64,000 nt of DNA from Streptomyces caelestis. Its GTDB lineage: Bacteria; Actinomycetota; Actinomycetes; Streptomycetales; Streptomycetaceae. Position numbers and translations under genes: made by a program. Shown piece after piece: positions 35,433-44,548 of this stretch. The DNA is taken from NCBI RefSeq assembly GCF_014205255.1, contig NZ_JACHNE010000001.1, positions 8,494,001 through 8,558,000 of the forward strand, written 5' to 3'. The notes below the pieces were generated by a model. That model was not told the origin of the DNA and did no database searches. It saw only the letters and a list, made by a program, of their open reading frames with translations. Position 1 is the stretch's first letter; each line of letters opens with the position of its first letter.

Positions 35433-36335
35433 ATGAGCACCCTGCCGGTCATCGCGGCGGTCGACGGTTCGGACCACAGCAAGCGCGCCCTGGAGTGGGC
35501 CCTCGACGCGGCCCGCCGGCGTTCGGCCCCCCTGCGTGTGGTGCACGTACGCCAGTACGCCCACTGGGCGCAGCCGGAGGTGCTCGCGGCCGGACCGCCG
35601 GATCCGCAGGACGACCCGGTGCTCGACCGGGTCCGCGCCGACCTGGAGGGCCTCGACGGTCTGCCGGACACGGAGTACGTCGGCCTGGAGGGCGCGCCCG
35701 GCGCCGTCCTGCCCGAACAGGGCGCCTCCGCCCAGCTGCTGGTCCTGGGCTCCCGGGGCCGAGGCGGCTTCGCCAGCCTGCTGCTCGGCTCCAACGGCAT
35801 CGCCGCCGCCCGCGACGCCGAATGCCCCGTCGTGGTGGTGCCCCGGCCCGGACGCGATGCCCAGGGCGGGACTGGGGCCGGCCCCGGCTCGCGCGTGGTC
35901 GTCGGCCTGAAGGTGGACGGCCCCGACGAGGCCACGCTCGAGTTCGCCTTCACCGAGGCCGCCCGGCGCGGCGCCCGGCTCCAGGCGGTCGCCGCCTACC
36001 CGTGGCCCGCGCAGCCCTGGATGACGCCCGGCGAGCTGCCCCCGCCGATCGTCGACCAGGACGTCATCGAGGACCAGACCCGGGTCCTCGCCGAGGGCTT
36101 CCTCGCCCCGTACCGCGAACGGCACCCCGGCGTCCCGGTCGAGCCGGTCCCGGCGGCGGGCGACGCGGCCGGACACCTCGTGGCGGCCTCCCCGGGCGCC
36201 GACCTCGTCGTCGTGGGCCGCCACCGGCGGCACCTGCTGGCACCCGCCCGCATGCTGGGCTCGGTCACCCACGCCGTCCTGCTGCATGCCGCGAGCCCCG
36301 TCGCGGTGGTGCCGCCGGCACCGCCGGAGGACTGA
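35433..36335 (+). CDS. Tandem universal stress protein
   Basis: A 300-residue protein with two Usp domains. Domain 1 (residues 1-140) opens PVIAAVDGSDHSKRALEWAL and ends with the ATP motif GSRGRGGFASLLLGSNG. Domain 2 (from VVVGLKVDGPDEATLEFAF) ends with VVVGRHRRHLLAPARMLGS, a degenerate G-x2-G-x9-G motif, so only the first site is likely to bind ATP well. GGCGAGGA precedes the ATG. The 184 bp upstream hold no gene. Confidence 0.88.
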   Translation: MSTLPVIAAVDGSDHSKRALEWALDAARRRSAPLRVVHVRQYAHWAQPEVLAAGPPDPQDDPVLDRVRADLEGLDGLPDTEYVGLEGAPGAVLPEQGASAQLLVLGSRGRGGFASLLLGSNGIAAARDAECPVVVVPRPGRDAQGGTGAGPGSRVVVGLKVDGPDEATLEFAFTEAARRGARLQAVAAYPWPAQPWMTPGELPPPIVDQDVIEDQTRVLAEGFLAPYRERHPGVPVEPVPAAGDAAGHLVAASPGADLVVVGRHRRHLLAPARMLGSVTHAVLLHAASPVAVVPPAPPED

Positions 36336-36343
36336 CCCCGCTG

Positions 36344-36370
36344 TAATGGATACCGGCAGGCCTATCATTA
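36344..36370. promoter_or_regulatory. Imperfect inverted repeat overlapping a leaderless -10
   Basis: TAATGGATA ... TATCATTA form an inverted repeat with a one-base bulge. TATCAT (36363-36368) is also a good -10 placed 7 nt before the CGNR-protein ATG. This suits autoregulation of a repressor gene, but no binding data are implied. Confidence 0.4.
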
Positions 36371-36375
36371 GGCCC

Positions 36376-36975
36376 ATGCGGGAACCGATCAGCAGGGACG
36401 CCCGGCTCGCCCTGGACCTGGCCCTCACCGTCCGGCACGACGGCAACGGCGGCGTCGCCGACGACCTGACCGAACCGGCAGGTCTGACCGCGTGGGTCCG
36501 GGTACACCCCGAGATTCTGCCGGACGCCGGCCGTTTCACCGCCGGCGCCGCGCAGCTCGCTGCCGTCCGGGACCTGCGGGCCGCCGTCCGCGCGCTCTTC
36601 GCCCGCGCCGTGCGCCCCGGCGAGCCGAGCCCCGCCGACGCGGCCCGGCTCCTGCCCGTACCCGAGGCCGTGCGGCGCCTCAACGAGGCCGCCGCCCGCA
36701 CCCCCACCGTGCCTGTCCTGGACTGGCCCGAGGGTGCCGGACCCGACGTCCGTCAGCAGCCCGTGCGCGGCGGGGACGACCTGGCGTCCGCCCTCGCGCA
36801 CGCCGTGATCGCGTTCCTCGCGAGCCCCGACCGTGACCGGCTGCGGGCCTGCCACGCGCCCCGCTGCGTGCGGTACTTCCTCAAGGACCACCCGCGCCAG
36901 GAATGGTGCAAACCGTCCTGCGGCAACCGCGCCCGGGTGGCCCGCCACCACCAACGGCACCGGACGACGGTGTAG
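36376..36975 (+). CDS. CGNR zinc-finger (ABATE-domain) regulator
   Basis: 199 residues. The C-terminal CHAPRCVRYFLKD...EWCKPSCGNRARVARH has the four cysteines and CGNR signature of stress-linked putative transcription regulators; the N-terminal 150 residues are the ABATE domain. The ATG at 36376 sits 7 nt after a -10-like TATCAT, so the message is probably leaderless. Target unknown, possibly its own promoter. Confidence 0.85.
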   Translation: MREPISRDARLALDLALTVRHDGNGGVADDLTEPAGLTAWVRVHPEILPDAGRFTAGAAQLAAVRDLRAAVRALFARAVRPGEPSPADAARLLPVPEAVRRLNEAAARTPTVPVLDWPEGAGPDVRQQPVRGGDDLASALAHAVIAFLASPDRDRLRACHAPRCVRYFLKDHPRQEWCKPSCGNRARVARHHQRHRTTV

Positions 36976-37033
36976 GTCCGATCGGGTACCGCCCTCGCGA
37001 CACTTCGCAGGCCGGGCCACGTACCATGGCGGC

Positions 37034-37531
37034 ATGTCGTTCCTCCGCCGCCGCAGCGCCACGCCCGCCGGGCCCGACTTCGACGTACTGGCCATGGACC
37101 CGGGCGACTGGCCCGGCAACCTCGGTGCGGGACTGCTGCCCGCCCCCGACGGCACCTGCCAGGGCGTCTTCCTGCGTTACGACCTCTTCGGCGGTCGCGG
37201 CCCCGCCATGATCATCGGCAACCTGCCGGAGGGCTCCCCGGCCCGCGAGGTCCCCGAAGGCCAGGTCCCCTTCGAGGTGGCGCAGCTGCTGCTGGCACTG
37301 GAGAACGACGAGGAGGTCACCGTCGTCGGCACCGAGGACGTGCCGGTGATGCAGGGCGACAACCTCCTGATCGTGCGCCGCGTCAAGCTCTCCGAGAGCC
37401 GCATCTCCTGCGTGCAGTTCGACCGCAGCGACAACGTCCTGGTGACCATCGCCGCCTGGGACCGCCCCATCACGGACGACCTGTACGCCCTCCTCAAGCC
37501 ACTGCCCGCGGAGCTCTTCCAGCAGGACTGA
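37034..37531 (+). CDS. Conserved hypothetical protein
   Basis: A 165-residue acidic, soluble protein (MSFLRRRSATPAGPDFDVLAM...). I do not recognise a domain. It is well-behaved coding sequence with strong GC3, alternating beta strands (VTVVGTEDVPVM, LLIVRRVKLS) and no membrane segment or signal. TACCAT (37022-37027) lies 6 nt before the ATG, suggesting a leaderless transcript. It ends before a strong terminator. Confidence 0.7.
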   Translation: MSFLRRRSATPAGPDFDVLAMDPGDWPGNLGAGLLPAPDGTCQGVFLRYDLFGGRGPAMIIGNLPEGSPAREVPEGQVPFEVAQLLLALENDEEVTVVGTEDVPVMQGDNLLIVRRVKLSESRISCVQFDRSDNVLVTIAAWDRPITDDLYALLKPLPAELFQQD

Positions 37532-37557
37532 ACCCGGCGGCAGCCCGCACACGAAAG

Positions 37558-37591
37558 GGCCGCTGTGCGCCTGCCCAGGCACACAGCGGCC
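37558..37591. terminator. Bidirectional terminator hairpin
   Basis: GGCCGCTGTG pairs perfectly with CACAGCGGCC, extended by CCT/AGG pairing in the loop, between the convergent hypothetical and APH-like genes. Confidence 0.88.
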
Positions 37592-37603
37592 TCTTCGTCC
37601 CCG

Positions 37604-38743
37604 TCAACGAGTGCCGACCGCCGCGCGCACGGCCCGCCGGGCCATCTGGCAGTCGTCGTGCAGCCGCCGCAGCAGCAGCCGCTGCTCCTCGCCGGACGGC
37701 GCAGCACCAGGGTGGGCCGTACCCGGTGCCGCCGGGGTCGCGTCATGCATCGAACGCTGCACGGCCGTCTCGTACGTACGGATCTCCCGGGTCAGCACCA
37801 GCATCAGGTTCACCAGGAAGGCATCCCTGGACGCCGGGCCCGCCGACTGGGCGATCTGGCTGATCTGCCGACGCGCGACCGGTGCGTCCCCGAGCACCGA
37901 CCACAGCGTCGCCAGGTCGTACCCCGGCAGGTACCAGCCCGCGTGCTCCCAGTCCACCAGCACTGGACCGGCCGGTGACAGGAGGATGTTCGACAGCAGT
38001 GCGTCGCCGTGGCAGAACTGGCCCATGCCCTGCCGCCCGGCCGTCTGCGCGATGCCGTGCAGCAGCTTCTGGAGATCACCCAGGTCCCGGTCGGTGAGCA
38101 GGCCCAGCTCGTGGTATCGCGAGATCCGGGCCGCGTAGTCCAGCGGGGCGTCGAACGTGCCCGCCGGCGGCCGCCAGGCGTTCAGCCGGCAGATCGCGCC
38201 GAGTGCCGCCCTGATGTCCGCCCGCGGCGGTGCCTCGGCCGGGTGCCGCTGGAGCGCCGCCACCCGCCCCGGCATGCGCTCGATCACCAGTGTGCAGTTG
38301 TCCGGATCCGCCGCGATCAGTCTCGGCACCCGCACCGGAGGGCGGTGCCGGACGAACGAGCGGTACGCCGCTATCTCGTGGCGGATCCGCTCGGACCAGG
38401 CGGGGGAGTGGTCCAGTAAACACTTGGCGACGGCTGAGCTGCGACCGGTCGTACCGACCAGAAGCACGGACCGCCCGCCCAGGCGCAGGACCTGCACCGG
38501 GGCGAACTCCGGGCAGATGCGGTGCACCGACGCGATCACCGTGCGCAGCTGCGCGCCCTGGGGGCCGGACAAGTCGAGTCTCCCGCTGAGCGGTTGGGTG
38601 CCGAGTACCGCGCCGCGCCGTGCCCTGCCCGCACCGAGCACGGGGGCCGCCGGCCGCGCGGGGGCGAGGTAGGGGCCGCTGTCCGTGGGACGGGGGTGCA
38701 GCGACCGGGGCGGTGCGGACACGGAGGACGATGCTGCGTACAT
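37604..38743 (-). CDS. Aminoglycoside phosphotransferase-fold kinase
   Basis: 379 residues. The APH/choline-kinase fold shows VAKCLLDH (ATP lysine), LVIERMPGR, the catalytic loop CHGDALLSNIL and the metal-binding VLVDWEHAGWYLPGYDLATLW. About 80 disordered N-terminal residues precede it, and the C-terminus is Arg-rich. It may phosphorylate a small molecule or a lipid head group; resistance is only one option. It is divergent from the NsdA-like regulator gene. The ATG at 38743 is the nearest start upstream of the conserved region with AAGGGA before it. Confidence 0.75.
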   Translation of the reverse strand: MYAASSSVSAPPRSLHPRPTDSGPYLAPARPAAPVLGAGRARRGAVLGTQPLSGRLDLSGPQGAQLRTVIASVHRICPEFAPVQVLRLGGRSVLLVGTTGRSSAVAKCLLDHSPAWSERIRHEIAAYRSFVRHRPPVRVPRLIAADPDNCTLVIERMPGRVAALQRHPAEAPPRADIRAALGAICRLNAWRPPAGTFDAPLDYAARISRYHELGLLTDRDLGDLQKLLHGIAQTAGRQGMGQFCHGDALLSNILLSPAGPVLVDWEHAGWYLPGYDLATLWSVLGDAPVARRQISQIAQSAGPASRDAFLVNLMLVLTREIRTYETAVQRSMHDATPAAPGTAHPGAAPSGEEQRLLLRRLHDDCQMARRAVRAAVGTR

Positions 38744-38977
38744 GGGCGAAACAGATCCCTTCGTGTGCCTGCGACGACAGCGCACCACCCGGCCCGGGCT
38801 CCCGGGAGCACCCTGGGGAATGTCCCTGCGGCGACCGGGTCGGGGTGGCGCGTTCCTACCTGACACCCGATGACCAGTGGCACACCATCTGGCGCACCCT
38901 GGCGAACCCTGGCGAATAGTCGCCCGGCAAGTCTCCCCGGGCTACTGTCAACTCAGCCGAGAACCTGGGGGCTTGAC

Positions 38978-40471
38978 GTGAGCGGACAACCCAACACCCG
39001 GCTCGCGGACCTGTTCGGCCTGGCCGGCTGGTCCAAGGGCGAACTCGCGAGGCTGGTCAACCGGCAGGCGGCGGCCATGGGCCATCCCCAGCTGGCGACC
39101 GACACCTCCCGGGTACGGCGTTGGATCGACATGGGAGAGATCCCGCGCGATCCGGTGCCGCGGGTGCTGGCGGCTCTGTTCACCGAGCGTCTCGGCCGTG
39201 TCGTGACCATCGAGGACCTCGGTCTGGTCCGGCACGGGCGTGCGGGGAAACGGCAGGGCGGCGGGAGTGCGGAGTCTCCCGACGGAGTGCCGTGGGCGCC
39301 CGAGCGGACCGCCGCGGTCCTCACCGAATTCACGGGAATGGACCTCATGCTCAACCGACGCGGCTTGGTGGGCGCGGGCGCCGCGCTCGCCGCGGGATCC
39401 GCACTCAGCAGCGCCATGTACGACTGGCTGCACACCGACCCTGCCCTGGCTGCCGACGCCCCCGACTTCGACCATCCCCTGCACGCCGACCCCGCTGGGT
39501 TCGACCGCTACGAGGCCGCCCCCATCGGGGCGCAGGAGGTCGAGGAACTGGAGCGCTCGGTCGAGGTGTTCCGCGCCTGGGACGCGTCCCGCGGCGGCGG
39601 GCTCCAGCGCAAGGCCGTGGTGGGCCAGCTCAACGAGGTGGGCGGCATGCTCGCCTACCGTCACCCGCCCCATCTGCAACGGCGCCTGTGGGGCGTCGCC
39701 GCCAATCTCGCCGTCCTCGCGGGCTGGATGTCCCACGACGTCGGCCTCGAACCCACGGCCCAGAAGTACTTCGTCATCGCCGCCCACGCGGCGAGAGAGG
39801 GCGGCGACCGGCCCCGGGCCGGCGAGGCGCTCTCCCGGGCGGCCCGCCAGATGGTGCACCTGGGCCGGCCGGACGACGCCCTGGACCTGATGAAGCTGGC
39901 CCAGTCCGGCTCCGGCGAGGAGGTGCTGCCGCGCACCAAGGCCATGCTGTGCACCATCGAGGCCTGGGCGCAGGCCTCCATGGGCAAGGGCCAGGCGATG
40001 CGACGCACTCTGGGGCAGGCGGAGGACCTCTTCGTCTCCGACAAGGGCGACGTCCCGGCGCCGAGCTGGATGCAGCTGTTCGACGAGGCCGACCTGTACG
40101 GCATGCAGGCCTTGTCCTACCGCACGCTGGCGGAGTTCGAGCCGGACGCGGCCGTGCACGCGCAGTACTACGCGGACAGGGCCCTCGCCCTGCGGGCCGA
40201 CGGCCGGCAGCGGTCGAAGATCTTCGACTATCTGTCGATGGCCTCTGCGTGCTTCATCGCGGACGACCCCGAACAGGCGGACCGGTACGCGCGACTGGCC
40301 CTGGTGTCGATGGGCTCCAACTCCTCCCACCGCACCTGGGACCGGCTGCGCCAGATGTACCGGCTCACCGCCCAGTACTCCGGGTACCCGAAGATCCAGG
40401 AGCTGCGGGAGGAGATCAAGCTCGCCCTGCCGAAGACGAAGGGCAGGGGCGGCAACCACGCACAGGCCTGA
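38978..40471 (+). CDS. NsdA/NsdB-family TPR regulatory protein
   Basis: 497 residues. The N-terminal WSKGELARLVNRQAAAMGH...DTSRVRRWIDMGEIPRDPVP is a helix-turn-helix of the XRE-like kind seen in the Streptomyces developmental regulators NsdA and NsdB. A hydrophobic GAGAALAAGSALSSAM segment (about 150) and an all-helical TPR-like C-terminal region follow. NsdA and NsdB repress sporulation and antibiotic production; whether this paralogue does so is inference. GTG 38978 is chosen because it begins right before the conserved region; longer in-frame starts add low-quality residues. Confidence 0.72.
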   Translation: MSGQPNTRLADLFGLAGWSKGELARLVNRQAAAMGHPQLATDTSRVRRWIDMGEIPRDPVPRVLAALFTERLGRVVTIEDLGLVRHGRAGKRQGGGSAESPDGVPWAPERTAAVLTEFTGMDLMLNRRGLVGAGAALAAGSALSSAMYDWLHTDPALAADAPDFDHPLHADPAGFDRYEAAPIGAQEVEELERSVEVFRAWDASRGGGLQRKAVVGQLNEVGGMLAYRHPPHLQRRLWGVAANLAVLAGWMSHDVGLEPTAQKYFVIAAHAAREGGDRPRAGEALSRAARQMVHLGRPDDALDLMKLAQSGSGEEVLPRTKAMLCTIEAWAQASMGKGQAMRRTLGQAEDLFVSDKGDVPAPSWMQLFDEADLYGMQALSYRTLAEFEPDAAVHAQYYADRALALRADGRQRSKIFDYLSMASACFIADDPEQADRYARLALVSMGSNSSHRTWDRLRQMYRLTAQYSGYPKIQELREEIKLALPKTKGRGGNHAQA

Positions 40472-40476
40472 GTTTC

Positions 40477-41883
40477 CTATGCCGTGACCTTGGCGACGAG
40501 CACGCAGGCGTGGTCCGCGCGCTCGCTCTCGCCGAACTCCTGGACCACCGTCCGTACGCAGTCCTGTGCGGTGGAGGTCCCGGTCAGCCGCGGCGCCAGG
40601 TCGAGAAGGAGGTTCGCGGCCGCCGTTCCGGTGTGCCCGGGGACCAGCCCGTCGGTGTGCAGGAGCAGTAGATCGCCCGCCTCCAGGGCCTCTTCGGCCT
40701 GCCCGTAGGCGGCGCCCGGGGTGGCCCCGAGCAGGACGCCGTCCGGTGCGTCGAGCACCCGCCCCGCCCCGTCGCGGAACAGCAGCGGGGCGGGGTGTCC
40801 GGCCTGCGCCCACACCAGAGTGCGGGTCGCGGGGCGGTAGCGGCAGCAGAGGGCGCTGCCGAGGGCGGGTTGCACGGTGGCGTCGAGTAACTGGTTCAGC
40901 CAGGCCATCAGCTGTCCGGGCGGGGCTCCGGCCATCGCCATGCCGCGTACGGCACCGAGCAGCATCGTCATGTTCGACGTGACGCCGACGCCGTGTCCGG
41001 TGAGGTCGCCGACGCTGAGAAGTGTGTCACCGTCGGTCAGTTCGAGCGCGTCGTACCAGTCGCCGCCGAGCAGCGTGTTCATGGACGCCGGCAGGTACTG
41101 GGCCGCGAGGTCGAGGGTCCTGGGCCCCTGGTGCGGGAGCCGCAGAGAACCGCGCCACGGCGGCAGTACGGCCTCCTGCAATGCGACCGCGAGCCGGTGC
41201 TCGGTCTGCGCGTCCTGCCGCCCGTCGGTGAGCGAGTCACGGGTCTCGCTCACCACCCGCTGGCTGCGGCGCAGTTCGCTGACGTCCCGCAGCACGGCCC
41301 ACATCGAGGCGGTGCTTCCGTCGGTATCGAGCACCGGTTCGCCCATCAGGTGCACGGTCCGTACGTCGCCGTCCCGGCGTGCGATGCGGAACTCGCCGTC
41401 GATGGGCCGGGCGTCGACGAGGCAGTTGGTGACCATCGCCGTCAGTTTCGGCCGGTCCTCGTCGAGCACCAGGGACGGCAGCTCGTCGAGGGTGAGCGGG
41501 GGAGCGGCGGGGTCGCGGCCCAGGATCCGGTAGAACTCCCCGGACCAACTGGCCTCGTCCGTCAGTAGGTTCCACTCGGCGCTGCCGACCCGGCTGAGCA
41601 GTGAGCCCGGTGCGGGCGCGGTGGGTTCCGGGACCGCCGTGGGCAGGGGCCCGTCCCGTAGCTGGGCCAGGTGCTCGTCGAGATCGTTGAGCTGGTGCAG
41701 GGCCAGGTCGCACAGGGCGCGCTGCCAGCGTCCTTGGATGTGGTCCGATCCTTCCTCCTCGGCGTCGCGCCGCACGGCGTCCACGTCGCCCTTGAGCCGC
41801 CGCGTCTGCGAAATCAGCGCGTCGACCGAGCCGCGTCCGGGCGGCTGGGCGGCTGGGCGGTCCGCGGAGAGGTGGGACGGCAT
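40477..41883 (-). CDS. PAS-domain PP2C/SpoIIE-type phosphatase
   Basis: 468 residues. An N-terminal helical coiled region (10-90), a PAS domain (about 95-205; SAEWNLLTDEASWSGEFYRILG, GEPVLDTDGSTASMWAVLRDVS) and a SpoIIE domain (about 235-468; LPPWRGSLRLPHQG, LGGDWYDALELTDGDTLLSVGDLTGHGV with the metal-binding Asp residues, LLLHTDGLVPG). It should dephosphorylate an anti-anti-sigma factor in response to a PAS-sensed signal. No partner kinase or STAS gene is adjacent. Its stop is 5 bp from the convergent NsdA-like gene. GGAG precedes the ATG. Confidence 0.86.
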   Translation of the reverse strand: MPSHLSADRPAAQPPGRGSVDALISQTRRLKGDVDAVRRDAEEEGSDHIQGRWQRALCDLALHQLNDLDEHLAQLRDGPLPTAVPEPTAPAPGSLLSRVGSAEWNLLTDEASWSGEFYRILGRDPAAPPLTLDELPSLVLDEDRPKLTAMVTNCLVDARPIDGEFRIARRDGDVRTVHLMGEPVLDTDGSTASMWAVLRDVSELRRSQRVVSETRDSLTDGRQDAQTEHRLAVALQEAVLPPWRGSLRLPHQGPRTLDLAAQYLPASMNTLLGGDWYDALELTDGDTLLSVGDLTGHGVGVTSNMTMLLGAVRGMAMAGAPPGQLMAWLNQLLDATVQPALGSALCCRYRPATRTLVWAQAGHPAPLLFRDGAGRVLDAPDGVLLGATPGAAYGQAEEALEAGDLLLLHTDGLVPGHTGTAAANLLLDLAPRLTGTSTAQDCVRTVVQEFGESERADHACVLVAKVTA

Positions 41884-42154
41884 GACGCACTCCGATGCGG
41901 GGACGGTTCGACCAAGGCGGACGGAGGGACCATGACGACTGTTGCACAGCCCGCCACGCCCTGTAAGGGATTCGGCAACACACGATACGGTGGTGCTTCC
42001 GGCATATGCCACAGTCTCCCGGAGTTACTCCGAGGTAGGTGTGGAGCAGGTCCTCCGGAGGTCCAACTCGTAGGTTACACAGGGGTTTTGACGATCCGCA
42101 GACACGGCGGCATTCGACTGCCGCGAGTGTTCGACGACCCTGTGTTCGAGGGAT

Positions 42155-43249
42155 TCAGTACCGCAGGACCCCTGCGATGCCGTCCGCCTCGCCGAGTGCG
42201 CCGTCGGGTACGAAGCGGACGTCGGCTCCGGTCTCCAGGCACTGCTCGACGATCTCGTCCACGATGTCCTCCCGGGACTCGAGATCGTCGCTCTCGGCGA
42301 GGATCACATGGTCCCCGGCGTCGCGGACCGTCACGCGGTAGTTCTCCTCGACGGCCAGCAGCCGCACACGGCCGTCCCTGGCGCTCTGCCAGAGCTCGTC
42401 GACACCCGCGGCGAACTCCCTTCGTCCGCGGGCCGTTTCGAGGGTGCGGGTCACGGCGTCCGTGTTTCTGCGGGCCTCCGTCTCGATCACCGGCCGAATG
42501 GCCTGCCACACGGACTCGGGAGTCCCGTGCGCGAGGCCGCCGTGCGGGACGTGCACCGCCCCCTCGGCGGCGCTGCCGACCTCGTCCAGCAGGGCGAGGG
42601 CGGCCGGCGGGCCGGTGACGTACAGCGGCCGCGGGTGCTCGCGCAGGACGGTGCTCATCGCGGTGTCGGCCTCGCGCAGGAACTGACGGGTGCGCTCCTC
42701 CCGGAAGGCGCTCGGCGGGTCGCCGACCCGATGCTGCCGCTCCGGATCGAAGTTCTCCACGCGGCGGGTCAACGGGAAGCCTCCGGCGCGTTCCTCGACG
42801 ACGCGGGCGACGCCGCCGTTCCACAGGGTGGCGCGGTCGGCGGAGAGCGACAGCAGCCAGAACGGCCGCTCCGCCGTCTGGGCGGAGACGAGGTTGCGGG
42901 TGAGGAAGGTGTCCGAGAGCACCACGCGTTCGGGCACGGATCGGGCGAGTGACCACACCTGGTGCTCGCCGGCAGCGGCGAAGATCACCAGGCCGTCCTC
43001 GGCGTGCGTCAGATCGACCTCGGACAGGGCCTGGTCGAGGTGCCGGGCGACGTCGGCCCGCCGTTCGCGGCCGACCGCCGGATCGGCCTCCAGTTGCCGC
43101 TTCGCCTCAGCCACCGAAGTGCGCAGCCGGACCTGGTCCTGGGGGTTGTAGGGATCGCGCCGGTGGGTCGGCGTCAGCACGGAGACCGCGGGGTAGGGGC
43201 GCGGGCGCCGCAGCTCGGCAAGGGTCGCGGGACTCAGAACGTGCTCCAT
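42155..43249 (-). CDS. baeRF (bacterial eRF1-like) domain protein
   Basis: 364 residues. The N-terminal PAVSVLTPTHRRDPYNPQDQVRL followed by VARHLDQALSEVDLTHAEDGLVIFAA and a C-terminal RLLAVEENYRVTVRD/IVDEIVEQCLETGADVRFVPDG resemble the baeRF family of proposed ribosome-associated hydrolases. The ATG at 43249 lies 6 nt after TATCGT on the minus strand and has no Shine-Dalgarno, so it is probably leaderless. The 271 bp on its 3' side, up to the phosphatase gene, hold nothing I can support. Confidence 0.72.
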   Translation of the reverse strand: MEHVLSPATLAELRRPRPYPAVSVLTPTHRRDPYNPQDQVRLRTSVAEAKRQLEADPAVGRERRADVARHLDQALSEVDLTHAEDGLVIFAAAGEHQVWSLARSVPERVVLSDTFLTRNLVSAQTAERPFWLLSLSADRATLWNGGVARVVEERAGGFPLTRRVENFDPERQHRVGDPPSAFREERTRQFLREADTAMSTVLREHPRPLYVTGPPAALALLDEVGSAAEGAVHVPHGGLAHGTPESVWQAIRPVIETEARRNTDAVTRTLETARGRREFAAGVDELWQSARDGRVRLLAVEENYRVTVRDAGDHVILAESDDLESREDIVDEIVEQCLETGADVRFVPDGALGEADGIAGVLRY

Positions 43250-43370
43250 GACAGAACGATAGAGCCGATTCACCATTGGGGCATTTGGGGCAGCCGGTCC
43301 GCCGGTTCGAGTGCTCGTGGCCGCCTTCGCGGGTGCAGGCTGGGAGAGCCGGAAGAGGAGGTGGCTGTCG

Positions 43371-43727
43371 ATGGCGCGCCTGGTGGTGGACGGCGAGGAC
43401 GTCGTGGTCCGGCTCGCGCTGCGGGAAGGGCTGTCTGCCCGGCGCCGCGAGGTGCGGGTGCCGCTGGCCGATGTGCGGGCCGTGCGTGTCGAGGGTGACT
43501 GGTGGCGGAGTCTGCGCGGCATGCCGCTGGGCGGGCGCTGCCGTCCCGGCCGGTGGTGCGTGGGGGAGCGGCTCCATCCTCTCGGCCGGGACTTCGTCGC
43601 GGTGCGGACGGGTGTTCCCGTCGTGGTCGTGGATCTGTGGCGACCCGTGCCGTTCACGCGTCTGGCCGTCTCCGTCGCGGACGCGGAGCAGGCCGCCGAG
43701 GCGCTTCGGCGGCGCTCGCGCAGGTGA
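43371..43727 (+). CDS. Small hypothetical protein, PH-like
   Basis: 118 residues (MARLVVDGEDVVVRLALREG...). The beta-rich pattern ending in a single helix (ADAEQAAEALRRRSRR) looks like a bacterial PH-type fold, but I cannot name the family. GGAGG lies 10 nt before the ATG. It sits alone between a divergent baeRF gene and the asparagine synthetase relic. Confidence 0.6.
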   Translation: MARLVVDGEDVVVRLALREGLSARRREVRVPLADVRAVRVEGDWWRSLRGMPLGGRCRPGRWCVGERLHPLGRDFVAVRTGVPVVVVDLWRPVPFTRLAVSVADAEQAAEALRRRSRR

Positions 43728-43957
43728 GGGATGGGTGCACCGTACTGGAAGTTGGGGAAGTTTTTGCCGCTGGCCGATTTCCGACGGGTGTCGCCCTGTC
43801 ATGGAGTGGATCCCCGGATATTGCGCGTGCAAAGGCAAGCCGAAAGTAAGGGGTGGCCGGGCGTGCTCTTGTTGCGAGCGAATGGACTGATGTCGGTGTT
43901 CGTCGCACGCTCGAAATGTAGATGGATGCTACAGCTTATTTGCGGGAGGGTACGCAT

Positions 43958-44063
43958 ATGTGCGGCATCATCGGCTGGGTCTCCTTCGGCCGCGACGTGA
44001 GTGTCGAGGCAGCGACCCTGGACGCGATGACCGAGACGACGGCCTGCCGCGGCCCGGACGACC
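43958..44063 (+). pseudogene. asnB: Asparagine synthetase B, N-terminal fragment
   Basis: MCGIIGWVSFGRDVSVEA...TACRGPDD is the start of a class II glutamine amidotransferase domain, with the processed Cys1 nucleophile. Similarity ends after about 35 codons at CGGGACC-like sequence near 44063, where a reverse-strand transposase remnant begins; about 570 codons of the normal protein are missing. The start and its GGGAGGG Shine-Dalgarno are intact, and the 230 bp upstream are relatively AT-rich, as expected for the original promoter. The frame runs on into unrelated sequence. Confidence 0.8.
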
Positions 44064-44508
44064 GCGCATCGCCGCCTCGGCCGACCCGTCGTCCTCCGGC
44101 ACCAGGGCCTCCACCGTCGCGACCGCACCGGCCACCGCCGTACTGCGCCTTGCTCAGCTGCCCGTGCCGGGCCAGCGTGGACAGCCGGTTCACCGGCACC
44201 CAGGACAGATTTACCCGCCCGAGCGCGAACGCGGAGATCTCCTCCACTCGCTCCATCGCGCGGACCATCGCCGTGCCCGTCGACTTCACCGGCGGCGTGC
44301 GCAGCCGCTCCAGCTCCGAGACCCGCTTGCGATCCGGCACCGCGAGCAGCTGGGCCAGCGCCGGCGCGGGCGCGGGATCGGCCCGGTGCGCGGCACGGGC
44401 CACCGCCTCGTACAGCCGGCGCTCGGCCGCCGTACGGGCCTCCGACACCTGCCGGGCCGGCACCGACACCCCCGGCAGCAGCACCCGGTTCTTCCACAGC
44501 CACGTCAC
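44064..44508 (-). mobile_element. Tn3-family transposase remnant (DUF4158 region)
   Basis: On the minus strand WLWKNRVLLPGVSVPARQV, RKRVSELERLRTPPVKSTG, AMVRAMERVEEISAFALG and LSWVPVNRLSTLARHGQLSK are characteristic of the DUF4158 region of Tn3-type transposases. Near 44140 the match moves to another frame (TAVAGAVATVEALVPEDDGS), so the gene is also frameshifted. Neither the N-terminus nor the DDE catalytic domain is present. One end abuts the asnB fragment; the other lies 40 bp from the aminopeptidase stop. Confidence 0.75.
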
Positions 44509-44548
44509 CGCTCACTCGGCTGACCGAGGCGTCCATGGCCGCACCGGC

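Noticed and set aside
41932..42154. Possible short plus-strand gene starting ATG 41932 behind GGAGGG
   Set aside because: The frame continues through the baeRF gene on the other strand, has irregular codon use and no recognisable motif. The Shine-Dalgarno spacing of 3-4 nt is too short.
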